This document shows positions 22,089 through 34,578 of a DNA stretch of 64,000 bases, piece after piece. The stretch covers positions 496,001-560,000 of the forward strand of contig QNQO01000544.1 in the NCBI GenBank assembly GCA_003290165.1, written 5' to 3'. Source of the DNA: Berberis thunbergii (Eukaryota > Streptophyta > Magnoliopsida > Ranunculales > Berberidaceae). The notes beneath the pieces are model-generated. The model was not told where the DNA came from, made no database searches, and worked only from the letters and a program-made list of their open reading frames with translations. How positions within the stretch are numbered: the stretch's first letter is position 1; each line of letters opens with the position of its first letter. The position numbers and the translations under genes are program-made.

Positions 22089-25000
22089 ATGGATTCGGAG
22101 AACGGGGTTGTTTTGGAGAACAGAAATGGCGGTGCTGAGAAAACTCTTCCTATTGAAGGGTCTACTCAGAATTTAGATAAGGAGAATGAGAAAGTTGACA
22201 ATGGGATGGAGACTCCTCAGGAGACTAGCAATTCTGACTGTGTCAATCCTTCTGGAGTGGAGGGCAATGTTGCCCAGGATAGAAGTCCGAACACTACAAA
22301 GGTATGTTGCAAATTGAAGTTTCGTATGTTTAGTTGTTCAATTCTATTGGATGGATGGTTTGACATTTGTGTAGCAAACTTTATTCTTTGTAGAAAGTGG
22401 GGGCTGTTCCTGGCAATTTGAAGAATGATGAGACTCCAAAGGACCAAAAGGCCAGTAAGAAAGGTTCATCTATGAATTCTTCAAGCAAGAAACCAAGCTT
22501 TTCTGAGAGTGTTTCCTTTCCAGCTCGTGGAAGTGTTGCCAATGGTTTGAAGAAGAGCATCAATGGCAAGCCAGTGAAAATGGAGAACAAAGTAATTACT
22601 TCAGAGGGTAAGGCTTCGGTTTATTCTCGTCTGAGTAATCCAACTAGGAGAGCATCCACCGGAGTGAGTTCAATTGATGCGAAATCAAAAGCAGTTGGAG
22701 CTCCTTCCAAGCAGGCCACCCCAGCATATGTTAAACGGTCCATGGCAAGGCTAAATATGTTATCCATCTCCTTTCCTTTTGAACTCTTTACCTCCTTATT
22801 TTCTGTCCTCTCATATATACACGTTTTACTTGAAATCAGTCTGGTAAGTCTGGCACTGGCGCTGACACTGCAACTGTTGATGGCTCAACATCAAAGGAAA
22901 CTCCGTAAGTCTTTGTTGTCTATATCTATAAATTAATGGGTTATTTAAGCCCATAACTGGTTGATTCTTTACCTATACTGCAACCATGAAGATGTTCATT
23001 CACAGTTTTTCCACCATAGAATGAATTCTCTGATGTAGCCTATTTGAACTGATAAATTGATTCTAAATGCAGGTCACAAGATGAAAGTGCAAAGCTGATT
23101 AGGCAATCTTTGCCAGCTAAAATTGATGAAGATGCTCGCTCTGCTACATCGTATGCTCTTATTTTGTTTGTTGATTTTTCTTGGTTTTTTGTTTAACCTT
23201 CCCAATACTCTCTTTTTGGACAAGCTAATATAATCAACATCATTACCAGAAGTACCACTCCTCGTGGGTCAAGGAGGAGCAGTGGTTCAGGATTTGCCTT
23301 CATGTTGGATGAGCGTGCAGAAAAACGAAAGGAGGTCTGATTACATTAAGCTTTGAAGTATTTTGTTTAAGACTGTTTTCTAGAAAAATGGGAGTTTTGA
23401 TTTTGTGTCTGGTTTCCTGTGCCAGTTCTTTTCAAAATTAGAAGAGAAGATTCATGCAAAAGAAGTGGAGAAAAGCAACTTGCAGGCAAAATCAAAGGTG
23501 TGAAAGTATCATGTTTTAAACCTTCCATTTATCAGAAAATTGTCATATGTTGGCAGAATATATATTCCATTTTCCCTTCTTCTTTATGTGCAGGAGAGTC
23601 AAGAAGCAGATATCAAACTGTTGAGGAAAAGCTTGACATTTAAAGCTTCGCCCATGCCCAGCTTTTACAAAGAACCTCCTCCCCCTAAGGTTGAACTGAA
23701 GAAGGTATGTACTCTGACCTTTTTTTGGATTCATTTGTTAAAAAACATTTCGTGGCTTTGAAGTTGAAGGTTATCAAATTTGAGTACATATTGTTTACTT
23801 GATGCGTCATCCTAGCCGCATTATGTTGTGATTATGTCTGGCAACACTCTTTGTTAATGTTTGTATTTTCGGGTGCTTAAATGGAATTTCATTGGGAGTG
23901 TCTTGAGGAATGTTTTATTTTAACACATTGCATATGCTTATGTGGGCATGGAAAAATGTTGAGTTTTCCAATACTTAGGGATACCTGATCTACTTACTGG
24001 TCAGCCGCACCGGCACACACACTACCAATTTACACATTTTAGAAACATTTTGATTATAATACCTTTAAGTGAGATTACTATATTTATGTTTTCAACATCA
24101 ATTTAACATTCTCACTTTTAGAGCCTTAACCTTACCATAATCAAAAACATGAAAGAAGCATCTTCATGTGGCCCAACTTGATGAATCTTGTAGATCTTTT
24201 TAGGAGGCCCCAATGACTATAGATTGAAGCTATCCAGTTTTTATATGAGATGGTTGGTTGTCATATACCAACTGTACCGACCATTTATGTTTTGGAGTCA
24301 ATACCCAAATACAATTCATCCAATGATAAAACATAATCCAAAGAATGCAACATAAACAAAGACAGGGAACTTTACCTACCCTTAACAGCAAAGTTCATTT
24401 TGAATTCTCAATCCACCTAAAAATCTTGATAGGGTGGTACATCGTTGTTCAAATCGTGATTTGATTCGACTCGTACTTTGGTTCAAATTGGTGTTTAAAT
24501 TGCATCTTAACCAAATCTTGCAAAATCACATGCGAGTAAGAAGAAACAAGAAAAAGAAGAGAAGTAGAAGATGGGGGTTACCAACCATGAAGATGCTTAT
24601 GAAGGTTGATGGTATACTCTCTAGTCACCACCTCCTATTTTCTACCTCCTTTTGGCTTCTCCACCATCTTCACTTACTTTTACCTGCAAAATCAAATCAA
24701 CTACTTTAGTTAAGTACTTCTAATGAGATCGAACCAGAGAGAGAGGGGGCCAAAGTGTAGTTACCTTTGGAGCCCTTCTTGGTAGCAGTGGCAGTGGTGG
24801 GCAAGTAAGAGAGAAACTGAAGCTAAGCCCAAAACCCTAAATATAGAGAGAGGGATGGATTCTAACCCTAAATATACCTAACTCATTTACTATATTCTCC
24901 CTCAGTGTTTGCCTCATTGTATTTACCAGTGTTCTAAAAGTCGGCCTAGGCAGCCTCCTTGGCAGGTTTTTGAATTTTTTTATTTCCAGTTCGAAAAATA

Positions 25001-28000
25001 ATATAAAATTAAGATTATTTTTTTAATAACATTTTGCATATATATCTTGGCATTGAATTGAAAGTAATTTATATGCTATTATGCTAGAATAAATAATAAA
25101 TAACCGCCTAGGCCCCTGACGCTAGTCCCCTGCTCGCCATCCGCCTAGCGCCTAGCGTTTTTTAGGACACTGTTATTTACACACACTGGTTTGCTGTGTG
25201 GAGCCATTTTTTTAACTAGGGATGCAACTTTTGAAGGGTTGGCCTGGCTACCTAGGTTTAAAAACTTACAAATTGAATGAAAATGCACTCTTACATATTA
25301 GATTTTTTTTTATTTGGGTATAAATTATGGATATTTATTAATTTAAATACCTAGATTTATAAAATTATAAATCTTACGATGTACGATTCACTAACACTGG
25401 GTGGTGAATGATGTAGACTATATAATTTATAAATGAGTATATGATTATTGGATTGTATCAAAATACCTATATGTGTTGATCATGCCAATCTGCAATCACA
25501 AGAATAAATTAGTATGAGTAGGAAATATTTGAAATAAATGAAAATCATACAATTCAAAACAAGGATGATGATTTGGAGTGGGCAAATTTTAAAACTACAA
25601 ATTGAAGGGGGTTGTAGTAAAGTAATTTTCAACAATTATATGTTGAAAAGTTGTAGATAGCACAACTGAATGAGTTGCATAGTGATTAGTTCATTAGAAG
25701 TCTAATAGTTAATTTTAAATAAGGTTCTCATGAATTGTGTTGTATTATGAGTCATTACTTATGAAGGTGTTAGAAAGTGTGTGTAGTATCTATATTTTGC
25801 ATGTGACCCAATCAAGTACTAACCATAACAGTTGAATGAAGTTTTTGTTTTTCCTAGGGGATGTCCTTATGAGTGTAGTCAAAGCGACCGCTTAAAGTGA
25901 GAAGCGAAGCGGTGACAACACGCTTTGCATTGGCCAAAGCGAATAAGCGATATTTTTTATTTTTGTTTTATTATTATTATTATATTTTTGCAGTAGAAAT
26001 TTTCGTGATGAGATATATTAATAGGATTACATATTTTACAATAGAGATTGGTTCAAATTTTCAAATACTCTAAAGTCCACACGAAGATCTTTATTACCTT
26101 TTTATTTATCATTCTTTAGTAGTTATTTTCAAAGTATTAGCATATAACTATATTTCTAATTTGCTATATAGTATACTAATATAATAAAATCTCTATTAAA
26201 ATTGTTAGTTACTTAAATATCTTCAAATAAATTTGAAATTGTTTACTTATTATTTTTTTCTTACTTTAGTTAGGTGATTGAATTCATTGAGGATTATAGA
26301 TAAATTTTAATCATTAATATAATGCAAATTATATAAGAAATTACATGCCTAATTGTCATTAATATAACATTATAACTTTAATTTGTTATTTCAAAACCTA
26401 AATGTAGGTAAATGCATTTATTTGTTTTTTCTTATAAATTTTATTGTGATTTTTTTATTTCGTTTTACGTTTGTAAAGCGCTTGCTTTGATTAAAGCGGT
26501 AATAGGGGTCCTTGTTGCGCCTTCGTTCAAAGCTTTGACTACCTTGCTCCTTGTAGCTATGTACTATTCCCACCATATACTTTATATTGTAATGTTTTTA
26601 GCCAAATATTTGTACAACATTTAGGTTTTGTAGTTGAATGTAGTTTAGCGTGCAAAGTTAGTAGATCTGTTCATAAATGTATTTTTAAACGATGGATCAC
26701 TAATTCTAATGGTAGTTGGCCAGATTAATTAGTGTATTCAGCAAAACTTTTGAAGGTCACTGAACTAGGGGAGTACTTCACATGTTGAAAGTGGCATACT
26801 ACATAGTTGTTCAACTTTTTTATCGTCCAACCCAAATCAAGAAAATGTTTATTTCTCTTTGTTACGAAGGCATGCTTAAAATATTGTAAGCATAGTGTCA
26901 AAATGTTTATCATATCGTATATCAAAAACGCAAATTCAAGTTACATGACTAAATCGTATATATATGTATATATATAGCAAATAGGTCAAAGTGAAAACTT
27001 TCATTCATTTAGTACTTGTAACTATCAATAATTCAATATCGTCCGTCATTCATGTTTAATCAAAAAGACACCCTATATCATTTTGTATCCTCTTGTGTGG
27101 AGAGAGAGATGAAGATTTGATGATTTGTGTACATGTGAATCTGTGATACATGATGTCTTCCTTTAGGAACTTGGGGTTCGTGCAGCTTGCGGGGTTTGGG
27201 ATTAGGGATAAGTCAAAGGTCAAAAGTGAACCCAAAAAAAAAAAAAATTCAATGAATTTTTTTCGAAAATTTTAAAAAATGGTCCCAGCACACCCAGGAT
27301 GGTGTAAAACTGATTAATGAGTCCGGTATTTACTATTTGGTGTCCGGTACAATAATATACAAGCCAGTATACCAACAATGACCATTACACTCAATATTAA
27401 CAACTATGATTGTAAGTTCTCTGTGGTTATAGCTATGATGAATATTTTCTTATTTGAAGTGCCACTGTATAATAACTGGAAGGATTGAAACTTATGAAAG
27501 CTTGCTTGACATTTTCACTTTCTCCCAGTTTGCCTTTATAATATTTTTCTTAGTATACAGTTCGACGCTAATTTCCTTGTGGTTCTTGCTGGGTGAATAT
27601 GTTGTTTTTCCCACATAAGTAGATCTGTTAAAAAATTCCATGTATTTGGCTTGCTAAAGTTCACTAATGCTATGTTGTGTCTGATACTTACTAGCTTCGG
27701 TTTTTCAATAACCCTTGCATCTTATGCACATCAACATTTTTCATCCATGGCCTTCATTTCTTTTCACCAATTTTCAGATACTCTTTTGTGTTCTGCAATG
27801 TGCCACAGTTGTACATCACCTTTGCATCTATCCATTTGACATGACACTCCTTAGGGAGCCTGTGTGAAATGAGCAAAAGGATGATATCGTTGTGGTGATT
27901 ATCCTTTTCTATATGGTGGCCATCTTCTCAAAACTTCAAATTGTTGTTTGTGTCTCGAACAACACTAAAAGTGGATTGTGATGGTTGAAGATGACACCAT

Positions 28001-28535
28001 TTTCATAGGAGTATAGATGTGTGTGTCTATATATATGTTTAAATTTTTGTATATAGTTATCATAAGTTCTCTTTTTTTCAATTTATAGATACCTACGACC
28101 AGAGCAATATCACCAAAGCTAGGAAGACATAAGGGTACCACTGCTGTGTCAAATAGTTCTACACATGGTGATGGGTCATCAAACGAGGACTTCAGTAATA
28201 CAAATGGAGCCCAATCAAACAGCAATGGAGATTTTGCTGCTTCAAAAAAACCAGTTCGAAAATCACTCACAAGGCTTCCTTCTCAGAAATCGGCAACCGC
28301 GAAGACTGAAGCAAAAGCTCTCAACTCAAAACCTAAGGCAAGAGATGCTTTACAAGATGAGAAAGTACGGGCACCAGAAACCGAGACCCGTAGCAAACTC
28401 GTTGAGGATGCCTCTATTGAAACCAAAGCTACAATTGAGTTGGAGACTGAGAAAGAGACCCTTGAGAACACCGACGCAAGTCTAAATTTATCCATTCCCG
28501 AGATCACTCCCAATGAAGGCACTATTCAAGTTTGA
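22089..28535 (+). CDS. TPX2 / WVD2-like microtubule-associated protein
   Basis: Eight coding exons: 22089-22301, 22394-22744, 22840-22904, 23073-23150, 23250-23334, 23426-23497, 23594-23704, 28089-28535. They sum to 1422 bases, 473 residues plus TGA, in one open frame. Residues about 251-330 form the TPX2 C-terminal domain of plant WVD2-like proteins, with [20 protein letters not shown], a Lys/Glu helix, [33 protein letters not shown] and SPKLGRHK. These proteins bind cortical microtubules and affect cell and organ shape. The N-terminus (acidic, then basic and Ser-rich) and C-terminus look disordered. The ATG has a good GGCGATGG context. Introns are GT-AG except intron 2, best explained as GC-AG. 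Intron 7 is 4.4 kb and carries transposons. Family call is firm; which paralogue cannot be told. Confidence 0.9.
22745..22839 (+). other. Intron 2 of the TPX2 gene, probably GC-AG
   Basis: Exon 2 must end in phase 0 to join exon 3 (TCTGGTAAG...). No GT donor fits. ATG|GCAAGG at 22744/22745 gives the right phase and matches the GCAAGT consensus of plant GC-AG introns. The acceptor is AAATCAG|TCTGG. Confidence 0.7.
24927..25172. mobile_element. Small hAT MITE in intron 7
   Basis: 246 bp, ends CAGTGTTCTAAAA / TTTTAGGACACTG. The 8-bp target duplication GTATTTAC (24919-24926) / TTATTTAC (25173-25180) has one mismatch. Subterminal GCCTAGGC and CGCCTAGCGCC words are typical of this kind of plant hAT MITE. 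Confidence 0.85.
25875..26542. mobile_element. Possible MITE with 11-bp inverted ends
   Basis: Ends GTAGTCAAAGC and GCTTTGACTAC are exact complements 668 bp apart. AAAGCG words cluster near both ends. No target duplication is visible, so the class is open. Confidence 0.45.
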
Positions 28536-29377
28536 AGGTGTGATTTGCCATTTTGTTTATACATTGTGCAGGTTGGATTGGAACTTCCAATATGGCTGTG
28601 AATAGTAAGATCGGTTTGGTATGTTGTTCTGCTGCAGCTTGACTGATTACAATTACATTGTTTTGAAAGTGAATATAAACATGTTTTTTACATTCACAGT
28701 GTTGTTCAGTGAGTGTGAGGTCAGTTTACAACAGTGTATTCTAAAGTTGATATAGAGTTATGATAATGTGCCATGTTAGTATACAATACTGTTCTTAAAG
28801 ATGCATTGTTTCTGTTTCTTATTGTATTTTTCCAATGGGGTATAGTTGGTTATCCTATTCTACATTTAAGTAAGCGATCATTGGTTTAGATTGTGACGGA
28901 GGATTCTGGATCAATCGGTACTTCATAGTCAATCCCAACTAATTTCGTATTATATGGACATTTCTTCGGAGCCAACACTTGAACTCTTAAAATTGTTGGA
29001 TGCCTGACTGGCATTGTAATATTAGTCATTCATTTGGCCTCCAAAGCCTACAAAATGTGGGACATAATTCACTGGTATACATCAATAGAGCTACTCCAAC
29101 AGCCTACTTACAAGTAAAATGTAGCTATTCATTTTGGCTTCCAAATCTAAATCTTTGTTTAATATTTTATTTTGAGATTACACTCGAGTTTTACATTTGT
29201 AAAGCAATGAGCTCCTTGAAGCAACTCCAACGAACTCCCCTTGCTGTTAATTTTTTATTTATTTTAACGAGCTATAACGAATAAAAGAAATAAAACGAAT
29301 AAAAGAAATTAAAAAAAAAAATTGAGTCATTGGAGTCCAACGGTCTCGGTAAATTGGCTCTTTGTGGTTAGTTTTTG
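28536..29377. other. 3' UTR and downstream flank of the TPX2 gene
   Basis: The 3' UTR probably runs to about 28800, with AATATAAAC near 28671 and TTTCTTATTGTATTTTTCC near 28820 as possible 3' processing signals. Beyond it is AT-rich DNA with ATAAAAGAAAT repeats near 29280-29310, up to the R3 LTR. Confidence 0.5.
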
Positions 29378-29913
29378 TGTTAAAAAATTGTCATTCTGTG
29401 AGTTTGATCTGTAAATAAAATGTTAAACTGCCAAGAACCACCTTTTGATGGCCGAATGCACTCCGATGCTTAAGTCAACAACTCTGTTTTAATAATGACG
29501 TAAATCTGGACAAAACTCAGTTGACGTTGCATACCTGTGTCGAATGTTTCCTTTACCTTTTATAATGGTTACGGTTAATTCTCCGCGTGACTTAAACATG
29601 TGAGGCACAACGGAATGAGATGTTTCTCGTAACAGTTTCCTCCTTGATGGAGATGCGTCGATGGAGGTGTAACTCCCTCCACGACTCTTTTTATGCAACG
29701 TTCATCTTTTTTATAAAAGAACTTGTGTCGGGCTTGGATTTGGGCTTTGATTCATTCGAGCTTTGATTACATCTTCATATAGTGGGCTCTGTGGTTGGCT
29801 TTATTCTTCTTGGGTTTCACGGGCTGGCCCAGTAGATAGGACGCCATATCTGTGATGGATGTTCTCTGCCACGTGTATGGTCGTGATGATCGTTCTATTT
29901 TGATGTATCATCA
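29378..29913 (-). repeat. R3 3' LTR
   Basis: 536 bp matching the R1 LTRs, with blocks such as ACCTTTTGATGGCCGAA and CACTCCGATGCTTAAGTCA. It ends TGTATCATCA, followed by an eroded purine tract. The left boundary is approximate. Confidence 0.8.
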
Positions 29914-30106
29914 GCTGCTCTACCCTTAGTTAGTGGTTATGTTCATGTATCCACTAACTGTGTGGCGGTTTTGTTTTCGATTTCAACATTACAGCACATT
30001 TAGTGCTCTTACTATCTGTTGTTGTTGTCTCTCCAATGTTCCGTATGCTGCTTGTTTTAGCGCAATTTCTAGGATTTCGTGCAACTGTCATTTCTTGTAC
30101 GTTCTC

Positions 30107-32680
30107 TGATGCGGATTTAACTAACCTAAATTAACAGGTTAATTCAACCCACTTGTAATAACCGCAAGTGCACGGTGTCTAACTAGTAGACAACGGCAAG
30201 TACGGGTCGATCCCACGAAGAAGGTGAATGCAATTGATATTTAAGAAATTATCTAAACTAATTTAAATGGAAAATGGGGGTTACAGTGTTTTTAAAAGAA
30301 AACTAAATTAAAGATAATAAAACAAAATAAAATGATAGAATGAAATGAGATGGATGAAATGAAATGGGTTTGGTGGGCTTGGACTCACCAATGAGTTAGC
30401 AAAATTATCTAAATCTAGATTACTGAATTTAAATACGAGAAGCTTAGGGATGAGAATCCCTTGCTTACACCGAAAATATGATCGTTAAAATCCAATTTAA
30501 ATTATAACATATTCTTTTAAACCTTAACAAATTATTTCAAGCTTGACAAAGAGTACTTCTAACTACCAAGCATATCAAATTTAACTACTTGAACATACAA
30601 GGTGAAAGCAAATTATCAGTTTCAGAAATAACTTGTAATTAGTAATTTAGCACAAAATTCAGTAAAATAAATTTAAAATAAAGTTTAGAAAATTCCTTCG
30701 GCTTGTCACAAGCTCGATAGGGTGTCAAACAGCAGTTCGGTGTACACGAATTCCGAGACAAAAGGGTCGAAAACTCTCTGTGGTGGTACAGAACGAATCA
30801 GGCGGTGGAAATAGCCAAAATCAGTTTTTATTCAAATTTCCCTCCCTGCTACAGTACTGCTACAGTACTGCTACAGGGAACAGTGAAGTGCGAGCTTCTT
30901 CTCCAGCGAGACGACGGCTCTCGCGGCCTGGTTTTCGATCCTCTCGGCCTGGTTTTAGCTCCTCTCGAATCCAATTCGACTCTAGTACCTGCAAAAGACG
31001 AATTGTGGTGAAGAAAACCAAGAAAAACAGCAAACAAATCAAGGAAAACAGGAAGGAAAAACTCCCTGTTTCAGGGCTGTTTCGCGACTCTGCCGCGGCT
31101 CAGTCCGGCGGTTCGTCGCTCCTTCGCGGATGGCTTCGTCCTCCACGTGGTCCTAGAACCTGTAAAAGATGAGAGAGGGTGAAGAAAACCAAGTAAAACT
31201 GCAAATTCAGAAGAGAAACTCCCTGTTTTTGCTCTGTTTCTGCGAGCTCTGTTGCGGCTTCCTTCGTTCTGTTGTGGTGGTAGGATTCGTGCAGAGGTGA
31301 TGATGGAGGTGATGGATGATGTGGGTTGAAGGATTGTGACGACCCGCCTCCCGCACTGTACAGATACTGTCCGCTTTGGGCTACCATCCGGCCCGCACGG
31401 CTTTAAAAGGCCTCTATACAATGGGGAGATGACCCTGCACATATAAAGATCATCAACCTCACCTACCCAGGCGATGTGGGACTATGTTTCCCCTTGGTAG
31501 CTCGCCCAACTCCTCTTGGGATCCACGGGCCTGTTGGGCCTATTGGGCTCCAACCCTCACCCTCACCCTCCACCTCAAGTCCGCCCACACAAGGGTCTCA
31601 CAGTCCACCCCCCTTAAGGCCCAACGTCCTCGTTGGCCACACAGGCACAACGTCCACGTTGCCCGAGAGCCCACCTCCACGTGGCACACTTCCGGCTGGG
31701 TCAGGCTCTGATACCAAACTGTGACGACCCGCCTCCCGCACTGTACAGATACTGTCCGCTTTGGGCTACCATCCGGCCCGCACGGCTTTAAAAGGCCTCT
31801 ATACAATGGGGAGATGACCCTGCACATATAAAGATCATCAACCTCCCCTACCCAGGCGATGTGGGACTATGTTTCCCCTTGGTAGCTCGCCCAACTCCTC
31901 TTGGGATCCACGGGCCTGTTGGGCCTATTGGGCTCCAACCCTCACCCTCACCCTCCCCCTCAAGTCCGCCCACACAAGGGTCTCACAAGGATGGTGAAGA
32001 TTCGGGCGTGAAACAGGGTTGTCACACCGCTGTTTCACGGTGGTTGGCGGTGGCGACGTGCTGTCTGGCGGTGGAGGTAGCGAGGTGACGGTGGTGGTGA
32101 GGTGATGATTGCTGGGGGGTCTGGACAGAGAATGAGTGATTGATAGATAAATGGTGGCTTGTGATGAGAATCACTTGTGAGAGAGGAGAGGTTTTGATTT
32201 GTCTCTAATTCCTTTTCCCTTCTCTCCTCCTCCCATTGCTATTCTTTCTCATTGATTTTATAGATCGAGAACAAATGAATAGCAAGTGATGTTAGGTGAA
32301 GATGTGGGAGAATATGGGATTGTGGGAGAACGTGGGATAGAATGTGGGATGTTGGTGGAGAATGGTGGATGTTGGTGGATGATGGGTTTGTTTTGGGTTT
32401 GGTTTGTGAGTTTGGTTTGTGGGTTTGGTTTATGGGTTTTAGGTTATGAACTAGGTGTTGGGTTTAGGTTTGGTTTATGAGTAGGTTTATGGATTTCTCT
32501 CTCTATTTTGTACCACCACCAAGTGCAATTCCTTACACAGTCGCCTTAATATGATTTCATCGTTTACGCGCAAATTCCTGAAAATAAATAAAAACGAAGT
32601 AATTATTATAAAATATAAGAATCGAAACACTAACATATATAAATTAAGGAGTATAAAATGTATGAATTATGTGTATATCA
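30107..32680 (-). repeat. R4 3' LTR, carrying a TRIM
   Basis: 2574 bp, of which 653 plus a 5-bp duplication belong to the TRIM at 31335-31987. It has one extra CTACAGTACTG unit near 30850 relative to the other LTR. Short frames seen across 30780-31180 recur in both LTRs and are not genes. Confidence 0.9.
31335..31987 (-). mobile_element. TRIM copy 2
   Basis: 653 bp with 268-bp LTRs at 31335-31602 and 31720-31987. I see two differences between them, so it is recent. On the minus strand, three bases after the LTR, lies TGGTATCAGAGCCTGACC, an initiator-Met-tRNA PBS. AAGGGGGGTGGAC precedes the other LTR. The target duplication is AGGAT (31330-31334, 31988-31992); the second R4 LTR keeps a single AGGAT at about 38464. 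The interior is only 117 bp and non-coding. Confidence 0.95.
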
Positions 32681-34578
32681 AATACCCCCAAACCTATATT
32701 TGCTAGTCCTCGAGCAAAACAATAAAATTCTAACTCACTTTCGCAGGAATCATCGGTTGCACTTACCTTAAACGTGCAACAAGGCTTTAAACCCCTAGAT
32801 TACCTCTAGTGGACGAGTTATAGTCTCGTGAGGGTTTCCAGAAAATGTTACCCACAAACATTACTGACTCAACAAAACTTAGTCACAAAAAACTTATTTT
32901 AAAACTTCAAGAAATGCAGGAAACCAACAATGTCATTTTAGTGTATCAACAAATCTCCAAATAATTTATTATTCTCCAAAGGTTAGAAAAAATTCATAAT
33001 CATCCTCAACTCAATGTGTGTGTGTGGATAGCACTGTCAACATAACTTTTCATTTCAGAGTAAAACAATGACTAAATCTCCTGTAGAAAGTTTGTTTTGA
33101 CTTCAAACCTCTTATGTCACTCACAATAAAGCACTCAGAGATTTGGTATTTCACTCAGTTTATATGTGAGGAAAAGAGTAAATAATGGAAAACAATCATC
33201 TCACATATAGTAATATGAAGAACGGACTTTTCAATAATGGAATGAACATGATCTCATGGACAGGAATATCAATTACTTTTGGGAATGTTGAATCAAACAC
33301 CATAGGTCTTGGTTATTAAATCTCCACATCTACGAAACCAACCTTTACCTAAGATCAACTAGGACTTTGTTGGGTTGTAATGGGGGTTGGTTAATAGTTA
33401 ATAAGGAAGGTCAAGGGATTCTAACAAAAATTTCTAGGAATGTATACACCCATTTAACGAACAATTAGGGCTGTCAAGAATAAATCAATGTTGCGCACCA
33501 TCAATTTTTTTCTTCATTCTCACATCTTTATCCTCATTCACATTCTTCTTCTTTCTTTTCTTTCTTTATTTCTTTTTCTTTCTTCCATAGAGGATTTATG
33601 AAATATCTCACATTTTGCTTTGTCATGCCCTTTTTACACCAAGTATATTCATCCGTACACATTCCCAGAAAAATTGGGTAAAGGTTAATGGGTTAACAAA
33701 TAAAAGGTTAATCTATGGCTCAAAAGGCTACAAAAAGTTAATGCTATGGGTAAGTTAAAAGGCTAGTTAATGGTTTAAAGACAAAAAAGCCTAGATCATT
33801 TCCTAAGTTCGGGTCAGTATTATGACATCTCAATTGAATAAGCCAAGAAGTTCTAGTGTAATAATTCAATTTTTATGTCATTTCCAAAGCAATTGATCAA
33901 AAGAATGAAAATAATGAGATCATCAACGAGTTAATGTAGACTCAAGAAAAATCAGAGTTTATGTATAACCCTCAGAAAAATAGAAAGGCTCAAAGCTTCC
34001 AGGGTTAAGTCTCCACTATTATTCTAAGGTTTTCTAGTATATATTTCACTCATCAACTTCAAGTTATGCTACATGGCTCATGGTGCAAAGATAATTGAGT
34101 TGAAAAATCTCATGAACTAGATCTAACTTAAGGATTATACTAAACTTTCAGTCTTTATCGATATACCAATATGTCAAGTTAGTTTGTATTTTCTTGAGTA
34201 TAAAACATTTAAAATTCATTTTCATAATCGCATAAGACCAAGTTTTCTTGACAGAAAAAACAAATTTTTTTTTTTTTAAGATAAGAAAAGAAAATACTAC
34301 AAAAAATTCACCGACTCATGAACCCTACCCCCAAACCTAATCCAAACATTGTCCTCAATGTTTAATAAAATAATTCTGACAAATGAATGAAGTAAGTACA
34401 TGAGAGGAGGTTAGAACAATATTACCGCGGTGAAGATTTTACCAATTTCCAAGAAGTCATCCATCAATGAGGCTCACAAACATAAGAATCATGGAGTTTT
34501 CATTAGAAATCGATAAAATGCAAACTCGACACTAACAAAGAAAACTAAAAAGAAAAAGCAAGTTGGAAGTCAAAACTG
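32681..34578 (-). other. R4 3' non-coding region
   Basis: On the minus strand this follows the ORF and ends at a GGGGGTATT purine tract (32681-32690) against the 3' LTR. It has no long frame. A pyrimidine-rich CTTTCTTTATTTC stretch lies near 33550-33585. Nothing else was recognised. Confidence 0.65.

Larger units (their letters stand above)
23705..28088 (+). other. Intron 7 of the TPX2 gene, 4.4 kb
   Basis: Donor AAG|GTATGT at 23704/23705, acceptor TTTATAG|ATACC at 28088/28089. It splits the TPX2 domain just before IPTTR. It contains the hAT MITE at 24927-25172 and a TIR-bearing element at 25875-26542. 23760-24900 and 26560-28080 are AT-rich with no clear feature, apart from an A-run near 27236-27246 and a TATATA run near 26958. 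Confidence 0.8.

Noticed and set aside
29085..29370. Possible MITE with CTCCAACAGCC and GGAGTCCAACGG ends
   Set aside because: Inverted similarity is short and imperfect and no target duplication was found.
30780..31172. Frames of 60-130 codons on both strands in the R4 LTR
   Set aside because: They occur again at 37928-38284 because they are LTR sequence, and frames are open on both strands with arginine/serine-rich composition. No protein family is recognisable.
31335..31987. Cassandra-type TRIM with 5S rRNA promoter
   Set aside because: No 5S-like A box or C box was seen in the LTRs, so only a general TRIM call is made.
31100..32088. Frames of 60-120 codons rich in Pro and Ser over the TRIM
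   Set aside because: They come from TRIM LTRs and their flanks and repeat in each LTR. A TRIM encodes no protein.
32286..32480. Gly/Trp/Leu-rich frame, repeated at 38763
   Set aside because: Low-complexity GTTGGTGGA and GGGTTTGGTTT repeats inside the R4 LTR; not a gene.
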